From M3007 sp041392625 (GTDB taxonomy: Bacteria > Bacteroidota > Bacteroidia > Chitinophagales > Saprospiraceae), in the NCBI GenBank assembly GCA_041392625.1, contig JAWKLR010000004.1:62001-126000 (forward strand): a DNA stretch of 64,000 nucleotides, written 5' to 3'. The notes under the pieces were generated by a model that saw only the letters and a program-made list of their open reading frames with translations, had not been told where the DNA came from and made no database searches. The translations under genes were made by a program, and so were the position numbers. Position 1 is the stretch's first letter. Each line of letters starts with the position of its first letter. Positions 43,600-53,771 of the stretch are shown piece by piece.

Positions 43600-45840
43600 C
43601 TAAAACCCATACCCTACAGATGCTTTCAGGGCAAATGGAGTGCCTGGGGTAAAATGAATTTCTTCCCCCGGATCCTGCTCAAAGTCTAGGCGGGATTCGG
43701 CGGCAAATTGGGATTCATTCCAGGCCTGATTGAAGATGTTTTGGATTGAAACACCCAATTGAAGAGAACCGATGGTGTAGTGGAATGATGCATCGGTAAT
43801 CCAGTATCCCAGGGCAACGATGGAGTTGTCTTCATTGGCGGGACGGTTTTTCATATATCGGGATTGCATTCCGACAGAAAAGCCTTTGGGGTGCCGGTAA
43901 TTGATGCCACCTGTTGCTGTGAAATCCGGAGCAAGCGGAATACGATCTGCTTGCTGGACGGCATCCTCCGGTTCTGCGCTGCGTGCATAGGTATAATTGG
44001 CATCAACATGAGCGAAAAGTCCGGGAGCAATCTGAGTGCGGGCACCCAAATCCGCACCCATTCTGCGGGTACGGCCACTAGGCTCCACGATGCCTGCATC
44101 GCCAACATAAACAAACTCTTGTTCCAGGTACAAATACCAAAGGGCCGCTTGAAGCACAAGCTTTGGGTGCGGTTTGATCATGGTGCCGAAATCGGCGGAG
44201 TAAGCAGCCGGGAGCACATCCAATCCATTTTGAGCCACCACAACGCGGGCATCGTTTGAGTGAAACCCCTTTCCGGTTTTTAAATACAACTGAAAAGCAG
44301 ACACTGGTGAATACACGATATTGAATTTAGGGCTGAGTATTGCCTTTTGGACAGATCGTAAATCATATTGGCTTTGCATCCGATCCCAATAAACAAACTT
44401 GAACTGATCCATCCGAAGCCCTGGATTAATCAGGAAATCACCCACACGAAACTCCGCATTCAAGAAACCATAGGCATTGCTTTGATCGGTATTTCCATAA
44501 GCCAATCGTTCAATCAGTTCGGTTCGGTTGGCAGTATGTGATAATTCCACATCCTTGAGTGCATCGGTGCGCAGACCAAGTCCGGCCTGTACAGATAAAT
44601 CGAAGGTTTCAAATGAATAATCCCTGTACAATATAGATTCCAGTCCGGCCAGACTCCGCTTTTCGTACTGCTTAATCTGATCTCCCCGTTCCGGATCTTC
44701 GAGGAAGAACGTAAAGTTGGAAAACAATTCGAACTGGTAGGTATTGTAGAATATCCGACTTTTTACATACGTGTTCGCATTCAAAAACCGGGTATAAGCC
44801 ACCTGTAAATTGGTACGATCGGTTTGCCCTCCTTCGGTATCATCTATTGCACCAAAACGACTGATTAGTCCCTGATCGACTGCCCGCTGTGGAATTTGCC
44901 CGGATGCATCCCAACGGCTGTTGAAATGAGAAATCTGAAGGCTCAACTTATCCGCTTCACGCAGACGCAGGGTGTATTTTCCCATTACATTGATCCGCGA
45001 AAAATTTTGCGGACTTTCAAATGGGCCATCGCTGTTGAGGGATTCAAAAGCGACATAGGCATCCTGGCTTTCATCGGAACCCAACAAGTCCAGCATCCCC
45101 AGGATTCGGCGGGTATTAAACTGACCGTACTCCAACTGCACCAGGCTGTTGTCCAGGGATTCCCTGGTCTGAAAATCTACATAACCGGCGGTATTGAAAT
45201 CTCCACGTTGAGCATAGTAGGAGCCTTTCCCAAAATCTATGGCTTCGATGGTCTCCGGAATGAGAAAATGTAAATCGGCATAACCTTGACCGTGCGCGTG
45301 TGAAACCATATTCACCGGCATCCCGTCAACCGAAATGGCTATATCTGTTCCATGGTCAATATCAAAGCCCCGCAGGAAAATCTGTTCGGCCTTTCCGCCA
45401 CCTGCATGCTGCCCGATAAATAATCCGGGGACTTTTCGCAGCACTTCCTGAGAAGAATTGACCGGATTGGTTTCGAGATCGATGGCTGTTACCAGATTCA
45501 CAGCACGCAGATCATTTGAAATCACAACTTGCTCTAAATCGAGGGTTTTCTCAACCAAAACCAACTTTACTGAGGTGGAAAGTGCATTGGAATCAACAAC
45601 AATTTGGGTGGTTTGATAACCCAGATAAATAAACTCAAGCGTATCCCCCAAACGGGCTTGTTGCATGGTAAATCGCCCCATATCGTTGCTGTGAGTATGG
45701 GTGTTGGTCGATTTATTATCAATATAAACCGCTGCCAGGCCCTGCCCCTGGGCATCCACAACGGAACCAGAAAGTCCCTGCGCATAGCTTATTCCGGGGA
45801 TAAAACAGCATACAAAAACGAGTTGAATCAGGTGTTTCAT
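43600..45840 (-). CDS. TonB-dependent outer membrane receptor
   Basis: 746 residues. Signal peptide (about 1-20, ends SYAQ), a carboxypeptidase-regulatory-like beta sandwich (about 22-105: GLSGSVVDAQGQGLAAVYID), a plug domain (about 115-230: EVLRKVPGLFIGQ, the VDGMPVN segment) and a 22-strand-type barrel ending in an aromatic residue (VGYGF). The plug contains the Asp/His-rich stretch DIDHGTDIAI and SHAHGQGYADLHF, which could bind a metal. No SusD partner follows, so a sugar-uptake pair is unlikely; a metal or small chelate is my guess. It is convergent with the alpha-2-macroglobulin gene. Confidence 0.92.
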   Translation of the reverse strand: MKHLIQLVFVCCFIPGISYAQGLSGSVVDAQGQGLAAVYIDNKSTNTHTHSNDMGRFTMQQARLGDTLEFIYLGYQTTQIVVDSNALSTSVKLVLVEKTLDLEQVVISNDLRAVNLVTAIDLETNPVNSSQEVLRKVPGLFIGQHAGGGKAEQIFLRGFDIDHGTDIAISVDGMPVNMVSHAHGQGYADLHFLIPETIEAIDFGKGSYYAQRGDFNTAGYVDFQTRESLDNSLVQLEYGQFNTRRILGMLDLLGSDESQDAYVAFESLNSDGPFESPQNFSRINVMGKYTLRLREADKLSLQISHFNSRWDASGQIPQRAVDQGLISRFGAIDDTEGGQTDRTNLQVAYTRFLNANTYVKSRIFYNTYQFELFSNFTFFLEDPERGDQIKQYEKRSLAGLESILYRDYSFETFDLSVQAGLGLRTDALKDVELSHTANRTELIERLAYGNTDQSNAYGFLNAEFRVGDFLINPGLRMDQFKFVYWDRMQSQYDLRSVQKAILSPKFNIVYSPVSAFQLYLKTGKGFHSNDARVVVAQNGLDVLPAAYSADFGTMIKPHPKLVLQAALWYLYLEQEFVYVGDAGIVEPSGRTRRMGADLGARTQIAPGLFAHVDANYTYARSAEPEDAVQQADRIPLAPDFTATGGINYRHPKGFSVGMQSRYMKNRPANEDNSIVALGYWITDASFHYTIGSLQLGVSIQNIFNQAWNESQFAAESRLDFEQDPGEEIHFTPGTPFALKASVGYGF

Positions 45841-46171
45841 TGATTTGTCTTTTAAAAAATTAAGGACGAGATCATTATAAATAATCCCAAATCCGGATCC
45901 ACTAAGACATACGGGGAAAACTGATTACCGGATTTTCAAGAACTCTTTTTTTTCAAGATGGATGCTTTCCATTTGCTATTGAATAGCCAAAACGAAATTT
46001 CATTTTTAATAAAACTAATTCTCGCTGTATCTTTAAGCAGCTCCAAACAAACTCAAGACCGGACCGGGCAGTTTCCATTTTATCCTAATAAATACAAAGT
46101 ACACGGATAAAAGTTGCATGCCGGACAATGAATCCATACAACACATTCCTTTTAACTATTGAATTATTCCT
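45841..46171. other. Gap between the divergent TonB receptor and FG-GAP genes
   Basis: 331 bases that must hold both start regions. I see no TAnnTTTG box with good spacing, no riboswitch-like element and no heptamer repeats. A T-run lies at about 45945-45955. Confidence 0.5.
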
Positions 46172-49027
46172 ATGCGATTTACCAACTACCTCGCCTTTCT
46201 GTTTTTGCTGGTTGCCACCGGCTTAAATGGCCAAATTTCATTTACCAATCATGCCAGCCTTCTTAATCCGGAAGATCATTATTCGGGAGTTGCAATTGCA
46301 GTGCTCGATATGAATGGTGACGGCCGCGATGACATTGCCCGAATGGACGATGGAACCATTCTATCCATTGCAATCCAGGAGGCACCAAACAGCCCATTTA
46401 GTTTTATCATGGTACAGGACCTTGCCTCCAACAGCCAATGGGGAATGTGCGCTGCAGATATCGACAACAATCACTATGCAGATGTACTTGCCGGCGGGCG
46501 CTATGACAATGTAAAAATCGCTATGGCCAATTCGGATGGAACAGCATACTCTGTATTGCAAATCTCGGATCCATCCACTTTTGTTCAGGGCGTAAACTTT
46601 GTCGACATCAACAACGACGGCTGGTTGGATGCCTTTGTTTGTCACGACGACGGCCCATCCCGCGTGTACGGAAACGATGGCACCGGTAACCTGGTGTACC
46701 AGCCAGGCTGGATGGATTTTACCACATATCCAAACTCAGACATGTCGGGAAACTACGGTACCATCTGGTGTGACTTTGACAACGATGGTGACACCGACCT
46801 ATACATTGCCAAATGCCGCCAGGGCGTAAACAGCCCATCTGATGGTCGCCGCATCAATATGTTGTTTGTAAACAACAACGACGGAACATACAGCCAGGAC
46901 ACTGCAAATGTTTCCGGTCTTCGGATTGGAGCGCAGAGCTGGACTGCTGATTTTGGCGACATTGATAACGATGGAGACTTCGATTGCTTTATCACCAACC
47001 ACGATGTAAACAGCATGCTGCTTGAAAATGATGGCAGCGGCCACTTTACCGATATTTCAACGGCATCTGGCGTAGCAGCAGGTGTAGGCGGCACCCCGAT
47101 TCAGGGTGTGATGCGCGATTTTGACAACGATGGCTACCTCGACATCATCGTTGCCGGATCACAGCAATTCTTGCTACGCAACAACGGCGACAAAACCTTT
47201 TCGCCAGTTGACGGAGCATTTGACAATGAAGACATGGAGTCTTTTGCCATTGGTGATTTGAACTCCGACGGCTTCCTGGATATCTACGGAGGTTATGCCA
47301 ATATCTATACTACCCCAAGCAATACTCCGGATGCATTGTGGCTGAACGACGGAAACGACAACCACTATTTTGGAATGAACCTGCGCGGTGTAATGAGTAA
47401 TTACAGCGCTGTAGGAGCTAAGGTGGAGTTGTACAGTGCATTGGGACACCAGGTACGCGAAGTACGGTCTGGTGAAAGTTATGGCATCATGAACTCACTC
47501 CAGATTCACTTTGGTATGGGAGCAGTTGAAACCATCGACTCAGTGGTAGTTGAATGGCCTTCAGGCCACATTGACCGCTTGTATAATCCATTGGTTGATC
47601 AATATGTTTCCCTGGAAGAAGGCGGATGCCTGGTACCACAAGTTAGCATCGAAGCGTTGACGCCCAGTACGATTTGTTCGGGAGAAACAGTTACCATCGG
47701 AGCTCCTGCCGGATTTACCTCATACATGTGGGATAATGGCGCAACTACCCAGGAAATCATGGTTTCAGAAGAAGGAAATTACACCGTTACCGTCACAAAC
47801 GACATGGGCTGTACAGCCATCTCAAATGCAGTAGCAGTTGTTGTTGATCCGGTTGAAATCCCAACCATTCAGGTGGATGGCGACACGCTGTTCTGCTCAG
47901 GCGGATCGGTAACGCTTACCTCCTCTCCTGCCAATGCCTATGTTTGGAGCAATGGTGAAACCACCCAAAGCATTGTGGTTTCTGAGGCTGGAGCATACAG
48001 TGTATCTGCTGAAGGTCTGTGCGAATTCTTTAGTTCAACCGATGTTAACGTCACTGTAAACATGGCAGCCGATCCTGCTCCGCAGCCCGATACCGTTCTG
48101 GTTGACATGGCAGCAACCCTGACTGCAACCGGCGACTCCCTGTTGTGGTATGACCAGGCAAGCGGAGGAAATCCGATTGGCTCGGGAACATCTTTCACAA
48201 CTCCATTGCTAACAGAAAGTACAACCTACTGGGTTCAACATATCCAAAGTTTTGATCAGCCTAATGTGCATGTTGGACCAACACAACACCAGGGCAGCAA
48301 TTACAGCGGCAGCCAGTTTAATGCAGGTGTTGTGTTTGACTGCCAACAAGCAGTTCAATTGAAATCCGTCAAAGTAATTACTGAATTTGAAGGTGAGCGC
48401 CGCATTGTACTCCAGGATGAGAATGGAAACGAGTTACAAGCCGCAACGGTTAGCATCCCAAGTGGCGAAACAGTTGTTGATTTGAACTTCGATATTCCGG
48501 TTGGAACCAACTTGTATTTGACTACTGATCAGGCTACCAATCAAACTTCCTTTGGCACAAATAGCCCACAATTGCGCCGTAGCGATCAGGGTGTTTCCTA
48601 TCCATACACCATAGCCGATGTAATCAGCCTCACTGGTTCCAGCCTCGGTGGCGCTACCCGCTTCTACTATTTCTACGATTGGGAGATTGACTTTTACGGC
48701 ATTGAGTGTGCCGGCGACCTTGTGCCAGTTACCGCCGTAGTGGACCTGTCAAGTGCAGCACATGAAGTATTGAAAGGTGCATCTGTTGAAGTATCTCCAA
48801 ACCCGACAACTGCCTGGGTAAAAGCCGACCTGAAAGGACTGCCAACCGGAAATATTCGTTTTGCAGTTTACAATGCGCAGGGTATGCTTGTTCAGGAAAA
48901 CAACTGGAACAACAAATGGCAAAACAACAGCCAGCAAATTGACCTCAGCAACTGCGCAAAAGGCGTATACCAATTGGTTTGGAGCCATGAAAAAGGCATC
49001 CTTTGCCAGACTGTAATTGTCCAATAA
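46172..49027 (+). CDS. T9SS-exported FG-GAP/ASPIC-UnbV repeat protein
   Basis: 951 residues. Signal peptide about 1-20 (ends GLNGQ). Seven or so FG-GAP/VCBS calcium-loop repeats of the DxNxDG type (about 30-385, e.g. DINNDGWLD, DFDNDGDTD, DIDNDGDFD) form a beta-propeller. An ASPIC/UnbV domain follows (about 395-490, with SAVGAKVEL and VVEWPSGHIDRL). Two Ig-like/PKD segments come next (about 500-555 and 566-620, each with a TICSGE or LFCSGG start), then a further Ig-like part. The T9SS type A tail is at about 870-951 (VSPNPTTAWVKADL to the end). It is a secreted or surface adhesive protein; ligand unknown. Confidence 0.93.
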   Translation: MRFTNYLAFLFLLVATGLNGQISFTNHASLLNPEDHYSGVAIAVLDMNGDGRDDIARMDDGTILSIAIQEAPNSPFSFIMVQDLASNSQWGMCAADIDNNHYADVLAGGRYDNVKIAMANSDGTAYSVLQISDPSTFVQGVNFVDINNDGWLDAFVCHDDGPSRVYGNDGTGNLVYQPGWMDFTTYPNSDMSGNYGTIWCDFDNDGDTDLYIAKCRQGVNSPSDGRRINMLFVNNNDGTYSQDTANVSGLRIGAQSWTADFGDIDNDGDFDCFITNHDVNSMLLENDGSGHFTDISTASGVAAGVGGTPIQGVMRDFDNDGYLDIIVAGSQQFLLRNNGDKTFSPVDGAFDNEDMESFAIGDLNSDGFLDIYGGYANIYTTPSNTPDALWLNDGNDNHYFGMNLRGVMSNYSAVGAKVELYSALGHQVREVRSGESYGIMNSLQIHFGMGAVETIDSVVVEWPSGHIDRLYNPLVDQYVSLEEGGCLVPQVSIEALTPSTICSGETVTIGAPAGFTSYMWDNGATTQEIMVSEEGNYTVTVTNDMGCTAISNAVAVVVDPVEIPTIQVDGDTLFCSGGSVTLTSSPANAYVWSNGETTQSIVVSEAGAYSVSAEGLCEFFSSTDVNVTVNMAADPAPQPDTVLVDMAATLTATGDSLLWYDQASGGNPIGSGTSFTTPLLTESTTYWVQHIQSFDQPNVHVGPTQHQGSNYSGSQFNAGVVFDCQQAVQLKSVKVITEFEGERRIVLQDENGNELQAATVSIPSGETVVDLNFDIPVGTNLYLTTDQATNQTSFGTNSPQLRRSDQGVSYPYTIADVISLTGSSLGGATRFYYFYDWEIDFYGIECAGDLVPVTAVVDLSSAAHEVLKGASVEVSPNPTTAWVKADLKGLPTGNIRFAVYNAQGMLVQENNWNNKWQNNSQQIDLSNCAKGVYQLVWSHEKGILCQTVIVQ

Positions 49028-49075
49028 GCGATTTGATTGATTGAGTTACAATAAATCAACACACGGAAATTGAGA

Positions 49076-49116
49076 AAATCCCCTGCCGGACGAAATGTGG
49101 CAGGGGATTTCTTTTT
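49076..49116 (+). terminator. Terminator of the FG-GAP gene
   Basis: 12-bp perfect arms (49076-49087 with 49099-49110) and a CTTTTT tail. Confidence 0.9.
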
Positions 49117-49245
49117 CCATTTAAAACTGCAATTTGTTACGAAAAAAGCCTTTTCCATCAATCAAAAGCAAACTTTGCAGTCCTGATTTTAAAGTTTAAA
49201 ATCTTGTTTGTTTTTTGTGCTTTAAAATCAGACAATTCAAGTTTC

Positions 49246-50532
49246 ATGGGCACACCTACTCCTAAAACGTTGCGCATTCTGTTTGCTCTTTCCATTTTGG
49301 TGGAACTGGTCATGCTGAGTTTTTACAAGGGACTGCCTAACATCTACATCAGCGTTTGGATTTGGTTTATTGCTGGACTTACGACCTGCGTAACAGCCTA
49401 CCTGCTCATCGGAAAATCATCCAATCCAAAACAGATTAGCCCTGTATTACAGGATCGCTTGATTGTCTGGATTGTTTTCACCTTGAGTGCACTGTTTATC
49501 GGCTCAAAACTTCAGGTCATTTTTTCTCAAATTGAGATCAGTCCCAGCAACTCCGATGTCATCCCGGCAATTCAATTCTATGTTCGAAGAATGCTGGCCG
49601 GGGAAATGATCTATGCACCAATGCCTATGGGCGGTTGGGACGTCATCCCCAATTACCTGCCACTTTCCTGGCTCTCGTTTACCTTTTCTGAAGTTGCAAA
49701 AATTGATTACCGGTGGACGGCCTTTTTGGTGTTTATAACTGCAAATTTTATCTGGACACTTCGCGTGTTGCGACAGGATACGAGTTTGCTTGAAAAGGTT
49801 ATTAAATCCTGTTTGCCATTCCTGTTTTTGGTTCCGTTTGCTTTAAAAGTTCCAGACGTTTTCGGGAATGTAGTGGAGTTGAATATTGTCGGACATTATT
49901 TATTGCTCTCCCTCGCATTGTTCAGTCGCAATCGGTACGTACTTGCAGGGGGGATTTTACTCTGCCTTTTATCCCGTTTTTCATTCACCTTTTGGTTGCC
50001 CGCATTTTTCATTATCTATTGGGCTGAATATGGATTCAAGGCAATACTTCAAGTGGGCCTTGCAGTTCTGGCCGGTTTTATTTTAATATACATAATTCCA
50101 TTTGTTCTCAACGACCAGTCCAACTTTCTAAATGGAATGAAGTATTACCAATACGCTACCCTGGCGGAATGGGAAGTTAAAGGCTGGCAACAACCCGGCG
50201 ACAAACCCTTCCATCTTGGACGCGGACATGGGTTTGCGGTTTATTTCTACGACTATATTTCGGGAAGTCTCGAAGACAAACTCAACGCACTAAAACGCGC
50301 GCAGGTAATCGCGAGTCTCATCGCAGCAGCAGGGTTTATTGGGTTTTATTTTATGCAAAGAAAAAAAGGACTCAACTTTAGCAATTACGCTCTGATTGGC
50401 CTCAAATTTTACATGCTTATCTTTTATGCTTTTATCCAGGTTCCTTATACCTACCTCCATTTGGTCCCCTTCTTTATAAGCATGGCGCTGATCTATCAGG
50501 TTGCATTTAGCAGATCGGTCACCTCAACATAA
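49246..50532 (+). CDS. Polytopic membrane protein, possibly GT-C type glycosyltransferase
   Basis: 428 residues from ATG 49246 (an open frame starts at 49204, but those residues are not hydrophobic in a helix-like way). About 10-11 membrane helices. Between the third and fourth is a periplasmic loop with SNSDVIPAIQFYVRRM and GGWDVIPNYLPLSW, which resembles the acidic first loop of GT-C/GT87 mannosyl or arabinosyl transferases. The family is not certain. The gene has its own terminator-like hairpin downstream. Confidence 0.6.
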   Translation: MGTPTPKTLRILFALSILVELVMLSFYKGLPNIYISVWIWFIAGLTTCVTAYLLIGKSSNPKQISPVLQDRLIVWIVFTLSALFIGSKLQVIFSQIEISPSNSDVIPAIQFYVRRMLAGEMIYAPMPMGGWDVIPNYLPLSWLSFTFSEVAKIDYRWTAFLVFITANFIWTLRVLRQDTSLLEKVIKSCLPFLFLVPFALKVPDVFGNVVELNIVGHYLLLSLALFSRNRYVLAGGILLCLLSRFSFTFWLPAFFIIYWAEYGFKAILQVGLAVLAGFILIYIIPFVLNDQSNFLNGMKYYQYATLAEWEVKGWQQPGDKPFHLGRGHGFAVYFYDYISGSLEDKLNALKRAQVIASLIAAAGFIGFYFMQRKKGLNFSNYALIGLKFYMLIFYAFIQVPYTYLHLVPFFISMALIYQVAFSRSVTST

Positions 50533-50537
50533 AATAA

Positions 50538-50564
50538 GCCCTGGGTACATAATGTAGCCAGGGC
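50538..50564. terminator. Bidirectional terminator between the membrane protein gene and the YedE pair
   Basis: A stem of 11 bp with one mismatch (50538-50548 with 50554-50564) and a 5-nt loop, with A/T-rich flanks on both sides. Confidence 0.7.
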
Positions 50565-50590
50565 CTATTTGTTTTAGGGCATTTTGGGAA

Positions 50591-51004
50591 TTAGTGTGGT
50601 ATCCGCTTACGCAGTATGCCGTACACGAATGTTCCAAACATAGCAGACATGAGGAAGACTATCAGAACGGTATATCCACTACCCAATAAAATAAACATTG
50701 GTGCCGGACAAATACCGGCCAGTGCCCAACCCAGGCCAAAAATGAACCCACCAATGATGTAACGTGGATAGGTTTTATTTTTCGGGTTGATATGAATTTC
50801 CTCACCTTCCAGTGAGTGCATATGCTTGCGTTTGATAAATTGAACGATGAGCATACCAGCAATCACAGCAGATCCAATGATGCCGAACATGTGGAAGGAC
50901 TGGAAATGAAACATTTCAAAAATCCGGAAAAAGGAGACAGCCTCCGATTTGAACAGGGTGAATCCCAGTAAAATTCCAACCAGGATATATCGTGACATTC
51001 TCAT
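50591..51004 (-). CDS. YeeE/YedE family protein (DUF6691), half-size
   Basis: 137 residues with four membrane helices. The motif FIFGLGWALAGICPAP carries the conserved Gly/Ala-rich turn and Cys of the YeeE/YedE (thiosulfate/selenium-type) transporters. The C-terminal tail is short and basic. It follows a partner of the same superfamily by 40 nt on the same strand, and the two halves together match the size of one full YeeE protein. Confidence 0.85.
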   Translation of the reverse strand: MRMSRYILVGILLGFTLFKSEAVSFFRIFEMFHFQSFHMFGIIGSAVIAGMLIVQFIKRKHMHSLEGEEIHINPKNKTYPRYIIGGFIFGLGWALAGICPAPMFILLGSGYTVLIVFLMSAMFGTFVYGILRKRIPH

Positions 51005-51044
51005 ACGAATCGATTGTTTGTTTTAGAAAATCAGGTGTGAGGTT

Positions 51045-51641
51045 TTATCCAAAAATCAGTGGAAAAATAAACCAGGTCATGGTCAGACCACCCAGGAAAA
51101 AACCAATTACTGCAACGAGTGAAGGAAGTTCCAGGGCACTCAGACCACTGATAGCGTGGCCCGAAGTACACCCACCGGCATACCGGGAACCAAAGCCCAC
51201 CAGGAAACCACCCACTACAATAAACAACAACCCGCGCCAGGTAAACAGTGCATTCCAATCGTACCATTCAGGCACCAAAGGAACGCTGCCATCTTCAAAC
51301 CGGAGTCCCAATTCATTGAGAGAAGCCACAGTTGCAGCGGAAACGTGAGCCACCTGTCCGTCTGGAGAAACAAAATAATGACTGGCAAGGTAGCCTCCAA
51401 AAACTGCACCCAATGCGACCAGCAGATTCCATTCCTGGTCACGCCAGTTTATTTTGAAAAATTCATTCATCTGGTCAGCACCATCGGCTGCGCACATGAT
51501 TCGGAAGTTGTCCGACATGCCAAAGTTCTTACCAAACCAAAGCAACAAAAACATGATGAATGCGATCATCAAACCCGCAAACCACCAAGGCCAGGGCTGA
51601 CTGATCAAATCTTTTAAATCCAATAAAAATTGAGGTACCAT
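51045..51641 (-). CDS. YeeE/YedE family transporter subunit
   Basis: 199 residues from ATG 51639-51641 (a longer frame to 51701 is possible but lies across the promoter box). Five or six membrane helices. The signature GFGSRYAGGCTSGHAISGLS with the conserved Cys sits near residue 150. The family imports thiosulfate or related sulfur species in bacteria. With the downstream DUF6691 protein it probably forms one two-part channel. Confidence 0.88.
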   Translation of the reverse strand: MVPQFLLDLKDLISQPWPWWFAGLMIAFIMFLLLWFGKNFGMSDNFRIMCAADGADQMNEFFKINWRDQEWNLLVALGAVFGGYLASHYFVSPDGQVAHVSAATVASLNELGLRFEDGSVPLVPEWYDWNALFTWRGLLFIVVGGFLVGFGSRYAGGCTSGHAISGLSALELPSLVAVIGFFLGGLTMTWFIFPLIFG

Positions 51642-51669
51642 AATCTGTGGTTTTAATCTTGTTTCGAGA

Positions 51670-51677
51670 CAAAAGTA
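51670..51677 (-). promoter_or_regulatory. -7 box (TACTTTTG) of the YeeE/YedE pair
   Basis: Minus-strand TACTTTTG matches TAnnTTTG, 28 nt before the ATG. TTTG occurs 16 nt upstream, slightly closer than the usual 19. Confidence 0.5.
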
Positions 51678-51839
51678 GACTGCAATTAAAAAGCAAACCA
51701 TACGGTCAGGTCATCGTTTTAGCTGATTGTAATCGGCATAAAGTCCTGTATTTTCATTGAAAAAACAGACCACGAATCACTTATTGCTCAAATATACCAA
51801 TTGCCTTCGGAGTGAAAAACAAGCAGGTACATAAAAAAA

Positions 51840-51878
51840 GCCCCGCTGAATCCATTACTTATGGGTTTCAGTCGGGGC
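51840..51878 (-). terminator. Terminator of the SulP gene
   Basis: A long imperfect stem (51840-51855 with 51861-51878, GCCCCG/CGGGGC at the base). The A-run at 51833-51839 makes a T-run on the minus strand. Confidence 0.85.
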
Positions 51879-51908
51879 ATCTGTGCTCAACTAGCAATTA
51901 CTCAATTC

Positions 51909-53546
51909 TTATGAAGTGGAATTCAAATCATTTTCTTCTGCTTTCCGCTCGTGGTGTTTGTCAATCGCAAAGTCAAATTGCTTGACCGGATTTGGGGTTG
52001 ATGTGGGTTGTTTGCCCAGCGTACTCACTTGTATTCCGCGTGTTTCTGCATTTTGATAAAAGTCTTCAATAATCTCTTTTACATCCGGATGCATGCTCCG
52101 CGTTTTGGTGGCATCTATAATCACTTCGGTTTCATCCGGAAGTTGATTCAGTGTACGCTGAATAGCGGCCTTGTTCAGGAAGCTGACGTTTTCAGCCAAC
52201 TGAATGTGGATAGGCTCACCGCTTTGGTGAAACTCGGTGTTGAAGTTGTACGGCAAGCGGTAGTTGTTCCACAAAATCTGGAAGATACCCACTGCCATTC
52301 CCAAACCAATACCAATCAGCAAATCGGTAAAAACAATCCCAATAATGGTAACAACAAATGGGATAAACTGGTCTTTCCCTTTTAAATACATCTCCTTAAA
52401 CAGGGAAGGCTTGGCCAGTTTGAAACCAACTACAAACAAGATTGCTGCCAAACAGGAAAGCGGGATCATGTTGATCAGATTGGGAATGCTCATGGCGCAA
52501 ATCAACAGAAACATACCGTGCAAGAATGCGGATGCTTTGGTTTTTCCGCCCGATTGAATGTTGGCAGAACTGCGAACGATTACCTGGGTGATGGGCAAGC
52601 CACCGATCATTCCGGAAACGATGTTTCCGATGCCTTGTGCGGTCAACTCCCGATTGGTTGGCGTCACGCGTTTTTGCGGATCGAGTTTATCCGTCGCTTC
52701 CACACAAAGAAGAGTTTCCAGACTTGCTACAACTGCCATAGTTGCAGCAACCACATAAATCTGCGGGTTGTTCCACTGACTAAAATCCGGGAAGGTAAAC
52801 TGACTCCAGAAACCCATAAAAGTATCTGCGGCAGGAATATTTACCATGTGTTCCCCACCCAAGGCGAAGGCTTCCATGCCTGCAAATACTTGATTCAGCA
52901 AAACGCCCACAATCACTGCTGCCAGTGGACCTGGGAAGATGCTGGTGAAACGCATTTTTTTCATAAACGGCCGCTCCCATAGGATCAAAAGCGCCAGTGA
53001 AACCACTGTGATAACAACTGCTCCGGGAGTGATGGCGTCCAACATATAGGATAATTCCGAAAGCGTATTATGGCCGTCTGGTTGAATGAAATCCATATCG
53101 CCTTCCGGGTCTTTATCGTACCCAAACGCGTGTGGAATCTGTTTTAAAATAATGATGATACCGATGCCGGATAGCATGCCCTTAATCACTGCCGATGGGA
53201 AGTAGTAAGCAATTACACCGGCCTTTAGGAACCCGAGAATTAACTGGAAAACCCCGGCAATTACTACTGCATAAAGGAAAATTTCAAATGTACCCAGATC
53301 CTGGATGGCATTTAAAACAATTACAGCCAGACCAGCAGCCGGGCCACTTACTCCCAAAGGAGATCCACTAAGCAGTGCAACAACCCCCCCCCCTACGATA
53401 CCAGCAATAACACCGGAAAACAAAGGTGCACCCGAAGCAAGTGCAATCCCAAGACAAAGCGGCATGGCTACAAGAAAAACCACGATACTCGCCGGCAAAT
53501 CGCTTTTCAGGTTAGAAAAGAATCCTTTTTTATTATTCGTTTGCAT
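51909..53546 (-). CDS. SulP family anion transporter with a short STAS domain
   Basis: 545 residues. Ten or more membrane helices (about 18-425) with the SulP signatures LPASIVVFLVAMPLCLGIALASG (described in parts, residues about 17-39), GVSGPAAGLAVI and the TANRE-like segment TPTNRELTAQGIGN. A short C-terminal STAS domain (about 440-515) follows. The family moves sulfate or bicarbonate; a bicarbonate role is possible because this subgroup lacks nearby sulfate-assimilation genes, but no carbonic anhydrase gene is adjacent either. A strong terminator follows. Confidence 0.92.
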   Translation of the reverse strand: MQTNNKKGFFSNLKSDLPASIVVFLVAMPLCLGIALASGAPLFSGVIAGIVGGGVVALLSGSPLGVSGPAAGLAVIVLNAIQDLGTFEIFLYAVVIAGVFQLILGFLKAGVIAYYFPSAVIKGMLSGIGIIIILKQIPHAFGYDKDPEGDMDFIQPDGHNTLSELSYMLDAITPGAVVITVVSLALLILWERPFMKKMRFTSIFPGPLAAVIVGVLLNQVFAGMEAFALGGEHMVNIPAADTFMGFWSQFTFPDFSQWNNPQIYVVAATMAVVASLETLLCVEATDKLDPQKRVTPTNRELTAQGIGNIVSGMIGGLPITQVIVRSSANIQSGGKTKASAFLHGMFLLICAMSIPNLINMIPLSCLAAILFVVGFKLAKPSLFKEMYLKGKDQFIPFVVTIIGIVFTDLLIGIGLGMAVGIFQILWNNYRLPYNFNTEFHQSGEPIHIQLAENVSFLNKAAIQRTLNQLPDETEVIIDATKTRSMHPDVKEIIEDFYQNAETRGIQVSTLGKQPTSTPNPVKQFDFAIDKHHERKAEENDLNSTS

Positions 53547-53771
53547 AGTTATTTTTTAAAAATCTTTGCATTTCGGGTGTACAGATCCCATGGATGCTGT
53601 ACCCATTTGTTTAAATGAAACCTAAACTAGGTTTCAAAGCACGCATTGGCTGCAAAGGGCCAAATGCCCAAACTGAGTTTGAAAAATTGAGAAAAAAATA
53701 CAGGCTTTCTACACATTGGGCGTTTCCTTAAACCCTTGTGTTTAGCACCAAGTAATACGTGGAACCTGTAT

